In this document: piece after piece, positions 7,168 to 15,281 of the stretch
Numbering within the stretch: the stretch's first letter is position 1
How the letters are laid out: every line of letters begins with the position of its first letter
Assembly (NCBI GenBank): GCA_009695015.1
Contig: SIBT01000003.1
Span: 1 to 31,504 of the forward strand
Source: Candidatus Nomurabacteria bacterium
GTDB lineage: Bacteria; Patescibacteriota; Minisyncoccia; Phycocordibacterales; UBA9973
Length of the DNA stretch: 31,504 nucleotides
Direction: 5' to 3'
Position numbers and translations under genes: made by a program
Notes under the pieces: model-generated
Told to the model about the DNA's origin: nothing
What the model saw: only the letters and a program-made list of their open reading frames with translations
Database searches by the model: none

Positions 7168-9285
7168 TTATGGTTTTTTTGGGGTTCCACTTGGTGTCGG
7201 TGTTGGGATTAATATTGGTGTATTTGTTCTGTTTTTCAAAGAATTAACATATTTTATCAATTCAGTATCCGTAGGAGAAATGGAGACAGCTCTCTCTCCA
7301 TAAGAAATCGCATCGATATTATTACCATCACTCTTTGCTATTTGAGAGAGAGTAACCAGAGCATCAATATAATTTGGCTTAAGAGAAAGAGCAAGATTCG
7401 CATAATCTTTCGCATCTTTAACTTTTCCAAGAGCAAAAGACGCACTTGCTATACCAAGCTTAATCCCTGGATTATTTGGATTAAGAGTTTCAGCTATTTT
7501 ATATGCTTCAATTGCTTTATTGTAAGTATCTTTGACACCAAATAAGGCAAGTCTCTGATATACAGAACCGAGTGTCTGGAAATTAAGATAATTTTTCGAA
7601 TCATATTTTATTGCTAACTGCATAGAGTTTATCACTTGATCCAAAATCGCTTGTAAACTCTCTTTTTCTGGATCAGATAAAGATTCTCTTTTTTTAACTA
7701 AAGAATCTAATTTGGTTAAATATACTTGCGCATAAGTACGAAGATAAAGATCATTTACATACAATTCTAAGGCTTTATTGATAGAGTCTTCAGCGAGAGG
7801 AATAGTCGAGGCTGTTAAAGCTTTGTTGAAATAAGAAACAGAAATAAATCGCTCTATATATTTAAACGAAATAGTAATAGACGCTATCACTATAAGAATA
7901 AGTATCAATATCGAGAAGAAACTTTTTCTGTGATCATTTAAAAATGATATCAATATTTCCTCATTTTTACTAGAGGTAGTCAGGCCGACAAACACCCCGG
8001 TAAAAGCAAATGATAATAAAAATAACACTACTCCTATTGAATAAAAGAAAGAGGAAATAAATAAATAAAGAGATAACACAAAAAACGCCATCATTTCCCA
8101 ATTCACTTTATTTTTAATACTAGAAAATACTGACTTCACGCCAATAATTAAAAATAGAATGAAAAAAACAAGCCAAGCAAAAATATTGATATATCCAGTG
8201 GTGGAGAGTAGAGTCGGCAACAATCCAGAACTAGAGTTAAAAGGAACATCCCAAAACTGTGTAGTGTTGATCCAAGAAGGCTTATACATTGACCATGCTT
8301 CTGCAAATCTATTTGGACCAATACCAAAAACGGGATGTTTAATAAGCACTTCTTTTGTTATCGACATTGTAGTCAGAAAAGGAGGAGAAACTTCCACATT
8401 TGATATTTTTAGATAATTTGGAATAATGCTACCAATAGACATTAGTTTAGGTGTAGGTATCGATGGATTTAAAAAAAATACTAAAGATATCATCACAATG
8501 ATAAACGAAATAAGGGGGAAATGTTTTTTCTCTTCTTCCTCGTTTTTGTCTATATCTTTTTGGAAAGCAAGTGAAGCTTTATATACAAAAATTATAAGAC
8601 TGGAAATACCGAGAAGTATCCAAACTAATAGAAAATTAACAGAAGCTATTAATAGTATTGAAAGTAAAATAAATATTTCTAGGAAAATTTTTTCTATTTT
8701 AGAAATTGGAAAAAATTCAATCACTAAAAGAAACATCAGACCAGAAAATCCAGCAAAAAGTCCTAGGGCATTCCAAGACCCTAAAATATTGCTTGTTTTA
8801 TTAGCTAAAATTCCTAATGACGTAATTGTAGGAAAAAATAAATGAACACCTTGAAAAATTAAAACCAAGACTGAAGACAATATTGTTCCGAATAAAACTA
8901 TTTTTGCTTGTTTGGGAGTTCTAAAAACAACAGAAGACATGAACATCAAAGCAAAAGCTGAAAAAATAAACCAGAAAGACCCTATATCAAGTAGAGTGCC
9001 AAATAAAGACACTTGAGAATTTACAGAAAAAAGAGCTGAAAGTAAGAAAGACAAGACTAAGCCAAACCCTGACAAAAGTAGCACAGATTTTGGGAAAATC
9101 ATTCGCCCATCAAAGAATCGAGCTATGGCCCAAAAAATAATAGAGGAAGCGAGCCCCACCACTAAAAGTAATCCTTTAGAAATTTCAAGCGGAATATTGA
9201 TGAAAGGTAAACAAAAAAGAGGCAACAATACTATAACTAAAAATAATGATACAAACGAAAGTTTGTTGAATATAGCTGAACGCAT
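7168..9285 (-). CDS. O-antigen-ligase-like membrane protein with TPR tail, ~705 aa
   Basis: The first ~480 residues hold about 12 membrane helices with the Wzy/WaaL-type loop motif HPVFGIGPNRFAEAW, the usual signature of O-antigen ligase/polymerase-like proteins. After the last helix (about 455-475) comes a soluble region of tetratricopeptide-like helix pairs (about 500-690). Examples are YNKAIEAYKIAETLNPNNPG and DYANLALSLKPNYIDALVTL. A Pro/Thr-rich tail closes the protein. It probably polymerises or transfers a surface glycan. An ATG at 9291 is only one base from the -10 box, so the third codon's ATG at 9285 (7 bases from it) is the better start. Confidence 0.85.
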   Translation of the reverse strand: MRSAIFNKLSFVSLFLVIVLLPLFCLPFINIPLEISKGLLLVVGLASSIIFWAIARFFDGRMIFPKSVLLLSGFGLVLSFLLSALFSVNSQVSLFGTLLDIGSFWFIFSAFALMFMSSVVFRTPKQAKIVLFGTILSSVLVLIFQGVHLFFPTITSLGILANKTSNILGSWNALGLFAGFSGLMFLLVIEFFPISKIEKIFLEIFILLSILLIASVNFLLVWILLGISSLIIFVYKASLAFQKDIDKNEEEEKKHFPLISFIIVMISLVFFLNPSIPTPKLMSIGSIIPNYLKISNVEVSPPFLTTMSITKEVLIKHPVFGIGPNRFAEAWSMYKPSWINTTQFWDVPFNSSSGLLPTLLSTTGYINIFAWLVFFILFLIIGVKSVFSSIKNKVNWEMMAFFVLSLYLFISSFFYSIGVVLFLLSFAFTGVFVGLTTSSKNEEILISFLNDHRKSFFSILILILIVIASITISFKYIERFISVSYFNKALTASTIPLAEDSINKALELYVNDLYLRTYAQVYLTKLDSLVKKRESLSDPEKESLQAILDQVINSMQLAIKYDSKNYLNFQTLGSVYQRLALFGVKDTYNKAIEAYKIAETLNPNNPGIKLGIASASFALGKVKDAKDYANLALSLKPNYIDALVTLSQIAKSDGNNIDAISYGERAVSISPTDTELIKYVNSLKNRTNTPILIPTPTPSGTPKKP

Positions 9286-9292
9286 GGACATA

Positions 9293-9298
9293 ATTATA
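9293..9298 (-). promoter_or_regulatory. -10 box of the ligase-like gene
   Basis: TATAAT on the minus strand is followed by seven bases and the ATG at 9285. A TTGTAT -35-like sequence sits 18 bp upstream. It implies a leaderless mRNA starting at codon 3 of the longest reading frame. Confidence 0.55.
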
Positions 9299-9311
9299 CT
9301 ATATGTTAATT

Positions 9312-11648
9312 TTAAAATACAATGTTAATAAGTCTATCTTTGACATAAATTATTCTTTTAATATCTTTACCTTTAATGTGTTTCAAAACGACAACATCGG
9401 CAAGAGCTTTCTTTTTTACATCTTCTTCCCCTTCATTCATCTCTATCATAATTTCAGATCTAATCTTACCGTTTATTTGGATCATAATTTTTATTTCAGA
9501 GTTTTTTATTAAATTCTCATCCCATTTAGGCCAACTGGAAAGATTAATGGATTTCTTTTCTCCAAGTATCGTCCATAACTCTTCTGTCATGTGCGGCGCA
9601 AATGGAGAAAGAATTTGGAGGAATTTTTTATAAACATCTTCGGAAATAAACTCACGTTTACTAACTTCATTCACAAAAATCATCAAGCTGGAAATAGCAG
9701 TATTAAACTTCATTGTTTCTATATCTTCCGTTACTTTTTTTATAGTTTTTTCAATTTCAAATTCAGTATACTTTTTTTTCTTTTGTACTTTATATTGAAG
9801 ATTCCATACACGCTCTAAAAATCTCCTCGGACCAATAATAGATTCTTCACTCCAAGAAACTGATTGATCAAAAGGACCCATAAACATCTCGTACATTCGA
9901 AGTGTATCCGCTCCATAAGTCGAAATAATATCATCTGGATTGATAATATTTCCAAATCTTTTAGACATTTTCTTGCCATCAGAAGCAATAATTAGGCCTA
10001 CATGCTGAAGTCTCTTAAAAGGCTCCTTATTTGTAACGACGCCAATATCATAAAGAAATTTATGCCAAAATCTTGCATATATAAGGTGTCTAGTCGCATG
10101 TTCTGCTCCACCGACATATAGGTCTACTGTATTCCAATACTTTTCTTTTTTCTTATCCACTAAAACTTTGTTGTTTTTTGGATCCATGTAGCGCAGATAA
10201 TACCAAGAACTCCCCGCCCATTGAGGCATCGTATTACTCTCGCGATGTAATATTTTTTTAACTTTCTTACCCGTCGAAGTTGTAACGAAGGTGGGTACAT
10301 TTATCCAACTAGGTACATTCGCCAAAGGCGACTCGGCTGTCCCTGTCGGTTCGTAAGATTTTACTTTTGGTAATTTTACCGGTAAATCTTTTTCTTTTAA
10401 TGAAATAACTCTATCACCATCACGTAAAACTGGTATTGGTTCTCCCCAATATCGCTGTCTAGAAAAAACCCAATCGTGAAGTTTGTAATTTGTAATTTTT
10501 TTCCCAAAATCTTCAAAGCCAGCCTTTTTGTAATCTTTGACGATTTGTAATTTAAATTTTTGTGCAAATTCTTCATCGCGCTTATCATCTGATGGTACAG
10601 CCATTATTGCTCCTGTGCCATAGGTAGCAAGTACATAGTCTGCAATCCATATCGGAATTTCTTCTTTTGTTGCTGGATTGATTGCTTTTATTCCTCTTAA
10701 TTCTACTCCTGTTTTTGTTTTATCTTCAGTAGTTCTATTGATCTCTGTGATATTCTTTATTGCTAAAACATACTCTAATACCTCATCCCAATTTTTAATT
10801 TCAGATTTTAATTTTTCAACCAACTTATGCTCCGGAGCAAGCACTAAGTAAGTCGCTCCAAAAATCGTATCTGGTCGAGTAGTAAAAACTTTTACACTTT
10901 CAAGAAAAACTGACTCTGTTCGATTTATTTTAAACTCAATCTCTACTCCTTCACTCCTTCCGATCCAATTCCGCTGACTTTCTTTGATTGATTCCGGCCA
11001 ATCTAATGCATCCAAGTCCGTTAGTAATCTATCTGCATAATCCGTAATTTTTAACACCCACTGGCGAATTGGTTTTTGCTCAACCATCGTCCCACATCTC
11101 TCGCATTTTCCATCTTCCACATCTTCATTGGCGAGCACTGTCTTGTCTTTCGGACACCAATTCACCGGTTCGTTCGACTCGTAGGCTAAACCTTTTTCCA
11201 AAAGTTTTAAAAATATCCACTGCGTCCATTTGTAAAATTTTGGATCAGTAGTGTTTATTTCTCGTGACCAGTCATAATCTAAACCTATAATTTCTAATTG
11301 CTTTTTATATCGGGCAATATTTTTTGCCACTGAAATTACGGGATTAGTTTTCGTTTTTATCGCATAATTCTCTGCTGGTAAACCGAAGGCGTCCCAGCCC
11401 ATAGGGTGCAACACATTAAAACCAGCCATGCGTTTCATTCTAGAAACCACGTCTGTGGCTATATAACCCTTTGGATGACCAACATGCAAGCCTTCTCCTG
11501 ATGGATATGGAAACATGTCTAGTATATAAAATTTCCTTTGCCCTATCGTAGCTTTATGTGAAGAAGGGTTTTTCGTCTTGTAAATTTTCTTTTTAGCCCA
11601 AACAGCCTGCCATTTCTTCTCTATCTTTTTATGATCATATTCTCGCAT
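9312..11648 (-). CDS. leuS: Leucyl-tRNA synthetase
   Basis: A class I synthetase that charges tRNA-Leu. The HIGH-type motif is in FPYPSGEGLHVGHPKGY. A zinc-binding pair of cysteine knuckles (CPKDKTVLANEDVEDGKCERCG region) follows. A CP1 editing domain is present (TTRPDTIFGATYLVLAPEH), and the KMSKS loop reads GKKMSKRFGN. At about 778 residues from this start it is shorter than E. coli LeuRS (860). The longest frame begins with TTG at 11684, but a promoter lies inside that extension and the family's usual start is MREYDHKKIEKKWQ. I therefore place the start at 11648, seven bases after the -10 box. Confidence 0.96.
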   Translation of the reverse strand: MREYDHKKIEKKWQAVWAKKKIYKTKNPSSHKATIGQRKFYILDMFPYPSGEGLHVGHPKGYIATDVVSRMKRMAGFNVLHPMGWDAFGLPAENYAIKTKTNPVISVAKNIARYKKQLEIIGLDYDWSREINTTDPKFYKWTQWIFLKLLEKGLAYESNEPVNWCPKDKTVLANEDVEDGKCERCGTMVEQKPIRQWVLKITDYADRLLTDLDALDWPESIKESQRNWIGRSEGVEIEFKINRTESVFLESVKVFTTRPDTIFGATYLVLAPEHKLVEKLKSEIKNWDEVLEYVLAIKNITEINRTTEDKTKTGVELRGIKAINPATKEEIPIWIADYVLATYGTGAIMAVPSDDKRDEEFAQKFKLQIVKDYKKAGFEDFGKKITNYKLHDWVFSRQRYWGEPIPVLRDGDRVISLKEKDLPVKLPKVKSYEPTGTAESPLANVPSWINVPTFVTTSTGKKVKKILHRESNTMPQWAGSSWYYLRYMDPKNNKVLVDKKKEKYWNTVDLYVGGAEHATRHLIYARFWHKFLYDIGVVTNKEPFKRLQHVGLIIASDGKKMSKRFGNIINPDDIISTYGADTLRMYEMFMGPFDQSVSWSEESIIGPRRFLERVWNLQYKVQKKKKYTEFEIEKTIKKVTEDIETMKFNTAISSLMIFVNEVSKREFISEDVYKKFLQILSPFAPHMTEELWTILGEKKSINLSSWPKWDENLIKNSEIKIMIQINGKIRSEIMIEMNEGEEDVKKKALADVVVLKHIKGKDIKRIIYVKDRLINIVF

Positions 11649-11655
11649 ATACCAC

Positions 11656-11684
11656 ATAATAAACAAAAAACCGCCTTTATGCAA
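11656..11684 (-). promoter_or_regulatory. Promoter of leuS
   Basis: Minus-strand TTGCAT (11679-11684), a 17-bp spacer and TATTAT (11656-11661) are followed by seven bases and the ATG at 11648. This predicts a leaderless leuS mRNA and rules out the upstream TTG as a start from this promoter. Confidence 0.65.
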
Positions 11685-11709
11685 AGAGACTTTTTAAGTG
11701 TTAGAAATA

Positions 11710-12765
11710 TTAGAAAGCCCTTGGCATTGGCATTGGCTTAAAATACGAATTTGGATTTATAGTTTGAACAAAGCAGTGTCTGCCAGTTGGATGAGACCAT
11801 GATGTGGTACTGTAAATATCTAGGTACAAATAATCTTGAGACATTTTATCATTTGACGCTTTGTTAAATTCAGCGCAGAGATCGTAGGTCGTCTCATTAG
11901 TCTTTAGATACTCATATGATTTTTTATTTTGAGGGTCTACTTGAGAAACATAATAATTGCGACCTATCATCTCTTCAATGTTTTTAGGCAAAGTTCCTTT
12001 AATTGAATAAAAATTTGTAATTTGATTGTTTATATTCTGTAAATCATTTACTTTCTGCTCATCATATTTATAAAGTCTTTGCGTTCGAGGTGAGCCGAGA
12101 ACAGAGAATCCCCAAACAATAGCGCCTAAAATAATAACTCCCGCGAAAATTCTCCAAAAGATTCTAGATTTCACTGTCAATTTATTTCTAAGATCAGAAA
12201 TATAATAAATAAATAAACTAGAAAAAATAACAAGTAAAACTAAAACCTTTAAGAGAAAACCTGTAGTTAATTCTTGTCCGTCAATGAAGTAGTAGATCAC
12301 TGTAATCAAATCTCCGACGACGACGAGGCCAGCGACAAAAAGTGTTATATATGTGAGCCCTTTATGAATGACACTCTCATGCTTTTCTGGCTCGACTCGA
12401 TATTCCTTTTCTAAAAACCACATCAGTAGAACGAAAATTGGAAAAACCACAACCAAAGTGGCGACAGGCCAGCTGATGGACGAGCTACCACCATAATAAT
12501 TATAACTACTTGCAATTTTAGGATACGCAGTATTAATAATAGTAAATAGTAAACCTATTAGATTCCCTACTAATGTGTACAATGCGACAAAAGCTCCTAA
12601 ATTTAAAAGAACATCTTTGGCGCTTGATCTTGGCTTCATTTGATTTGGATCCATATTGTTTTTATTACGATTAATAAATAAAGCAACTATACCTACTATT
12701 ATACCCACAAGTACTACTAAGAAAATAAAAATATAAATAAGAACCCCATTTAAATAACCAAACAT
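11710..12765 (-). CDS. DUF5671-like multi-pass membrane protein, 351 aa
   Basis: The function is unknown. After a first membrane helix (about residues 8-31) comes the block AKDVLLNLGAFVALYTLVGN with four to five more helices (to about residue 228), which I recognise as DUF5671-like. The helices are followed by LGSPRTQRLYKYDEQKVNDL and a soluble C-terminal part. There, a helix and loop (LQNINNQITNFYSIKGTLPKNIEEM) resemble the periplasmic part of type II secretion or pilin-like proteins. I recall this arrangement as frequent in Parcubacteria. The leader is about 40 bases, AT-rich, with TATAAT boxes at some distance and no Shine-Dalgarno sequence. Confidence 0.8.
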   Translation of the reverse strand: MFGYLNGVLIYIFIFLVVLVGIIVGIVALFINRNKNNMDPNQMKPRSSAKDVLLNLGAFVALYTLVGNLIGLLFTIINTAYPKIASSYNYYGGSSSISWPVATLVVVFPIFVLLMWFLEKEYRVEPEKHESVIHKGLTYITLFVAGLVVVGDLITVIYYFIDGQELTTGFLLKVLVLLVIFSSLFIYYISDLRNKLTVKSRIFWRIFAGVIILGAIVWGFSVLGSPRTQRLYKYDEQKVNDLQNINNQITNFYSIKGTLPKNIEEMIGRNYYVSQVDPQNKKSYEYLKTNETTYDLCAEFNKASNDKMSQDYLYLDIYSTTSWSHPTGRHCFVQTINPNSYFKPMPMPRAF

Positions 12766-12809
12766 ATTAAAAATTAGAGTTTAAAATTATAATTCGACAT
12801 GTGAATATA

Positions 12810-13724
12810 TTATACACTCCAAACCGCGGTATTAGCAAGTTGGATAATGCGATTATTAGATTTTTCAAGTATACATAACTCTCCTACATCTGTCGTGCCT
12901 TTGAAATTCTTCATCATTTCTTCGAGCGCATAACCGAGTGAAAGTGAAGAGGAATCAATCGCATAAGAAGTGAGAATAACAAAAAGAGGTTTATCGCTTA
13001 AAACTTTTTGTACTGCAGTGAGAAGCTTCGGCAACATTTCTTCTATTTTCCAAACTTCCCCTTTTGGCCCACGACCAAACTTTGGTGGATCCATAATAAT
13101 AGCATCGTATTTGTTCCCCCTCTTTGCTTCTCTTTCTAGAAATTTAAGAGCATCGTCTTCTATCACGCGCATTGGTAAATTTTCAAACCCAGAGAGATTT
13201 TGGTTTTCTTTAGCCCAAGCCAAAGTTTGTTTCGAAGCATCAAGGTGCGTCACTTCCGCGCCAGCGCGTAGAGCAAAAAGACTAGCGACACCAGTGTAAC
13301 CAAAAAGATTTAAAAAATTTATCTTTTTTTCGCCATTTTGTGGAAGTCCGGCTTCCGTACTTTTAATTTTGGCTTCAATAAAATCCCAATGGATAGCCTG
13401 TTCAGGAAAAAATCCTAAATGACGAAAGGGTGTGGGAGATGCTAAAAATTTTATACCTTTATATGACATTTCCCATTTTTTTGTAATTTTTTTTTCCATT
13501 TTCCATCCCGCTTTCGCTCCCACCTTTGAACTCCAAAATTTACCGTCTGCCTTTACCCATGCTTCTTTCGCTTCCTTCGTCGACGCCTTCGGCCAAACTG
13601 CATCTTCACAAGGTCGCACAAAAATATAAGGTCCAAACCGCTCAAGCTTCTCCCCCTCTCCTGTATCTAGGAGTTCATAATCTGGCCAATCTTTCGTATA
13701 AAAAATTTTAATTTGATTTTTCAT
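12810..13724 (-). CDS. SAM-dependent methyltransferase, RlmI/RlmK-like, 304 aa
   Basis: The C-terminal two thirds form a class I Rossmann methyltransferase. Motif I is NLFGYTGVASLFALRAGAEV, the acidic residue of motif II is in THLDASKQTLAWAKEN, and the catalytic motif IV is MDPPKFGRGPKGEVW. That motif and the order of elements match the 23S rRNA 5-methylcytosine/guanine methyltransferase group (RlmI, RlmK N-terminal). It lacks the N-terminal PUA domain of RlmI, so the substrate is uncertain; rRNA is likely but inferred. Its ATG overlaps the ychF TGA (ATGA at 13721-13724), so the two are translationally coupled. Confidence 0.85.
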   Translation of the reverse strand: MKNQIKIFYTKDWPDYELLDTGEGEKLERFGPYIFVRPCEDAVWPKASTKEAKEAWVKADGKFWSSKVGAKAGWKMEKKITKKWEMSYKGIKFLASPTPFRHLGFFPEQAIHWDFIEAKIKSTEAGLPQNGEKKINFLNLFGYTGVASLFALRAGAEVTHLDASKQTLAWAKENQNLSGFENLPMRVIEDDALKFLEREAKRGNKYDAIIMDPPKFGRGPKGEVWKIEEMLPKLLTAVQKVLSDKPLFVILTSYAIDSSSLSLGYALEEMMKNFKGTTDVGELCILEKSNNRIIQLANTAVWSV

Positions 13725-14536
13725 ATTAAAAACTCTATCACATCCCCATCATGTACAACATACTCCTTGCCTTCGGTGCGAACCCAGCCTTTTTCTTTGG
13801 CTTTGGCAAAACTTCCAACTTCTACTAGTTGCTCGTAGGACACTACTTCCGCTCGGATAAATTTCTGTTGAAAATCGGTGTGAATAGATTTGCCCGCAAA
13901 AGGCGCAGTCGCTCCGCGGAGCGTCGTCCAGGCTCGCGATTCATCCTCTCCGGTGGTAAAAAAAGTGATTAAGTTTAAGAGATCATAACTCGCCTTGATT
14001 AGATTATCCAAACCAGTACCGAAAATCGGATCGACTTCGATATATGGACCAGGTAATTTTGAAATAAAATCCCGTTTTACATTTTCCGCCACCAGAGATG
14101 TATTGAGCACATACAAAATCGGCTTTTTTATACTCGCGAGTTCGAGCTCCATATTTATGACTTCAATATCAAAAAGCGGATCGACTTTGTCGTGCACATG
14201 GATCATATCTTTATCCTCAAAAATTCTCACGACTTCAATTATCGCATCTACTTCACGAATATGTGAAAGAAATTTATTTCCAAGTCCCGCACCCTCTGAT
14301 GCACCCTTCACAAGCCCCGCGATATCCACAAATTCCACCACCGCGGGAATAGTTTTCTTTGATTTAGAAATTTCAGATAATTTAGTCAGACGATCATCTG
14401 GCACAGGCACAATGCCCACCGACGGATCAATGGTGCAAAAAGGATAATTATCCGCTGGCACGCTTTGTTTTGTTAGAGCGTTAAAAAGCGTAGATTTACC
14501 AACGTTTGGCAGCCCGACAATTCCGATTTTCAACAT
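13721..14536 (-). CDS. ychF: YchF/Obg-family ATPase lacking the coiled-coil domain, 271 aa
   Basis: G1 GLPNVGKST (residues 8-16), the G3-equivalent DIAGLVKGAS (71-80) and the C-terminal TGS domain (about 185-271, ending VVHDGDVIEFLI) identify YchF. The protein is about 90 residues shorter than E. coli YchF (363). The sequence passes straight from VINMELELASI (127-136) to KKPILYVLN (137-145), so the helical coiled-coil arm between them is gone. The acidic stretch before GLDNLIKASYDLLNL is also missing. The ATP-specifying NxxE motif reads NTSL (145-148). The frame is intact and the ends are normal, so this is a reduced protein rather than a broken gene. It starts six bases after TGT-TATATT and overlaps the methyltransferase gene. 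Confidence 0.93.
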   Translation of the reverse strand: MLKIGIVGLPNVGKSTLFNALTKQSVPADNYPFCTIDPSVGIVPVPDDRLTKLSEISKSKKTIPAVVEFVDIAGLVKGASEGAGLGNKFLSHIREVDAIIEVVRIFEDKDMIHVHDKVDPLFDIEVINMELELASIKKPILYVLNTSLVAENVKRDFISKLPGPYIEVDPIFGTGLDNLIKASYDLLNLITFFTTGEDESRAWTTLRGATAPFAGKSIHTDFQQKFIRAEVVSYEQLVEVGSFAKAKEKGWVRTEGKEYVVHDGDVIEFLI

Positions 14537-14542
14537 TTAGTG

Positions 14543-14551
14543 AATATAACA
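14543..14551 (-). promoter_or_regulatory. Extended -10 of ychF
   Basis: Minus-strand TGT-TATATT is followed by six bases (CACTAA) and the ATG at 14536, again predicting a leaderless mRNA. The methyltransferase gene would be carried on the same transcript. Confidence 0.6.
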
Positions 14552-14633
14552 AAATTAAATGGAAAAGTCATTTAAGGCAAATAAGAAAGTCGTTCCCTAA
14601 CACTTTTATCTCTTTATCCTCAGTTAATTTTAA

Positions 14634-15137
14634 CTATAAAAATAATTTATAAAATGAGGAGTCATCTGGCTTTGACTCGCTTTCAATTTCAGATAACAGA
14701 TATTGTTTTTTGTGATGATATTTTTTAAATGTTTCTTTTACAATCGAATCTATTTCACTGTTTTCTATCACATCTTCAAATAAAAATAGGCGTGTTTCTG
14801 CTATTTCTTCTTTGTCAATTATATTTACTTTAGGCACTGGATTATTGCAGTCTAATAAGACTATCACAAAAAGATTATTGCCATGTTTAGGATTAAATCT
14901 ATGTCGTACCCCAATAATTCCTTGCATTTCAAAAAATGTTGAGTCCAACCCCAACTCTTCCTTTAGCTCTCGATTAAGAGCACTAACTAAATCATCACCT
15001 ATAGAAAGCGTTCCCCCGGGAAACGACCATGTCTTTTTGCTTTTTTTCCTAACCAATAATAATTTACTTTCTGCGGTAATTATCATTGCTCCAACACCCA
15101 AAGAAAAAAGATTGCTTCTGTTTTCATAATTTTTCAT
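14634..15137 (-). CDS. NUDIX hydrolase, 167 aa
   Basis: The Nudix box lies at about residues 40-62 (GGTLSIGDDLVSALNRELKE followed by ELGL). The REUxEExGU part is complete, but the conserved Glu that follows Gx5 is Asp. The core fold is covered by MIITAESKLLLVRKKSKKTW before the box and FVIVLLDCNNPVPKVNIIDKEEIAETRLF after it. Such enzymes cleave nucleoside diphosphates linked to another group; this one's substrate cannot be told. It lies alone between ychF and the 549-aa gene. The ATG lies six bases after a TATAAT box. Confidence 0.88.
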   Translation of the reverse strand: MKNYENRSNLFSLGVGAMIITAESKLLLVRKKSKKTWSFPGGTLSIGDDLVSALNRELKEELGLDSTFFEMQGIIGVRHRFNPKHGNNLFVIVLLDCNNPVPKVNIIDKEEIAETRLFLFEDVIENSEIDSIVKETFKKYHHKKQYLLSEIESESKPDDSSFYKLFL

Positions 15138-15143
15138 AAATAC

Positions 15144-15149
15144 ATTATA
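15144..15149 (-). promoter_or_regulatory. -10 box of the NUDIX gene
   Basis: TATAAT on the minus strand is followed by six bases (GTATTT) and the ATG at 15137. No TGn extension or clear -35 box is seen. It lies just after the terminator of the upstream gene. Confidence 0.6.
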
Positions 15150-15162
15150 ATTTTTTAAAATT

Positions 15163-15198
15163 AAAAAAGCCAGCGTTTCCTCACGGAGTTTTGCTGAC
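15163..15198 (-). terminator. Rho-independent terminator of the 549-aa gene
   Basis: On the minus strand GTCAGC (15193-15198) pairs with GCTGGC (15169-15174), with an inner TCC/GGA contact, followed by a run of six T (15163-15168). It lies about 85 bases after the stop codon. Two smaller stems precede it: GTTCGA/TCGAAC at 15232-15249 and ACTTC/GAAGT at 15197-15209. Confidence 0.7.
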
Positions 15199-15281
15199 TT
15201 CTAAGAAGTTAATCAGAATTCTCAGCCTGTTGTTCGAATTGTGTCGAACGCTTAGTTGTCATAGTGGAATATCATCTATAG

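Noticed and set aside
11649..11684. TTG-initiated N-terminal extension of leuS
   Set aside because: The extension contains the -35 and -10 boxes of a good promoter, and the family-typical N-terminus begins at the ATG at 11648.
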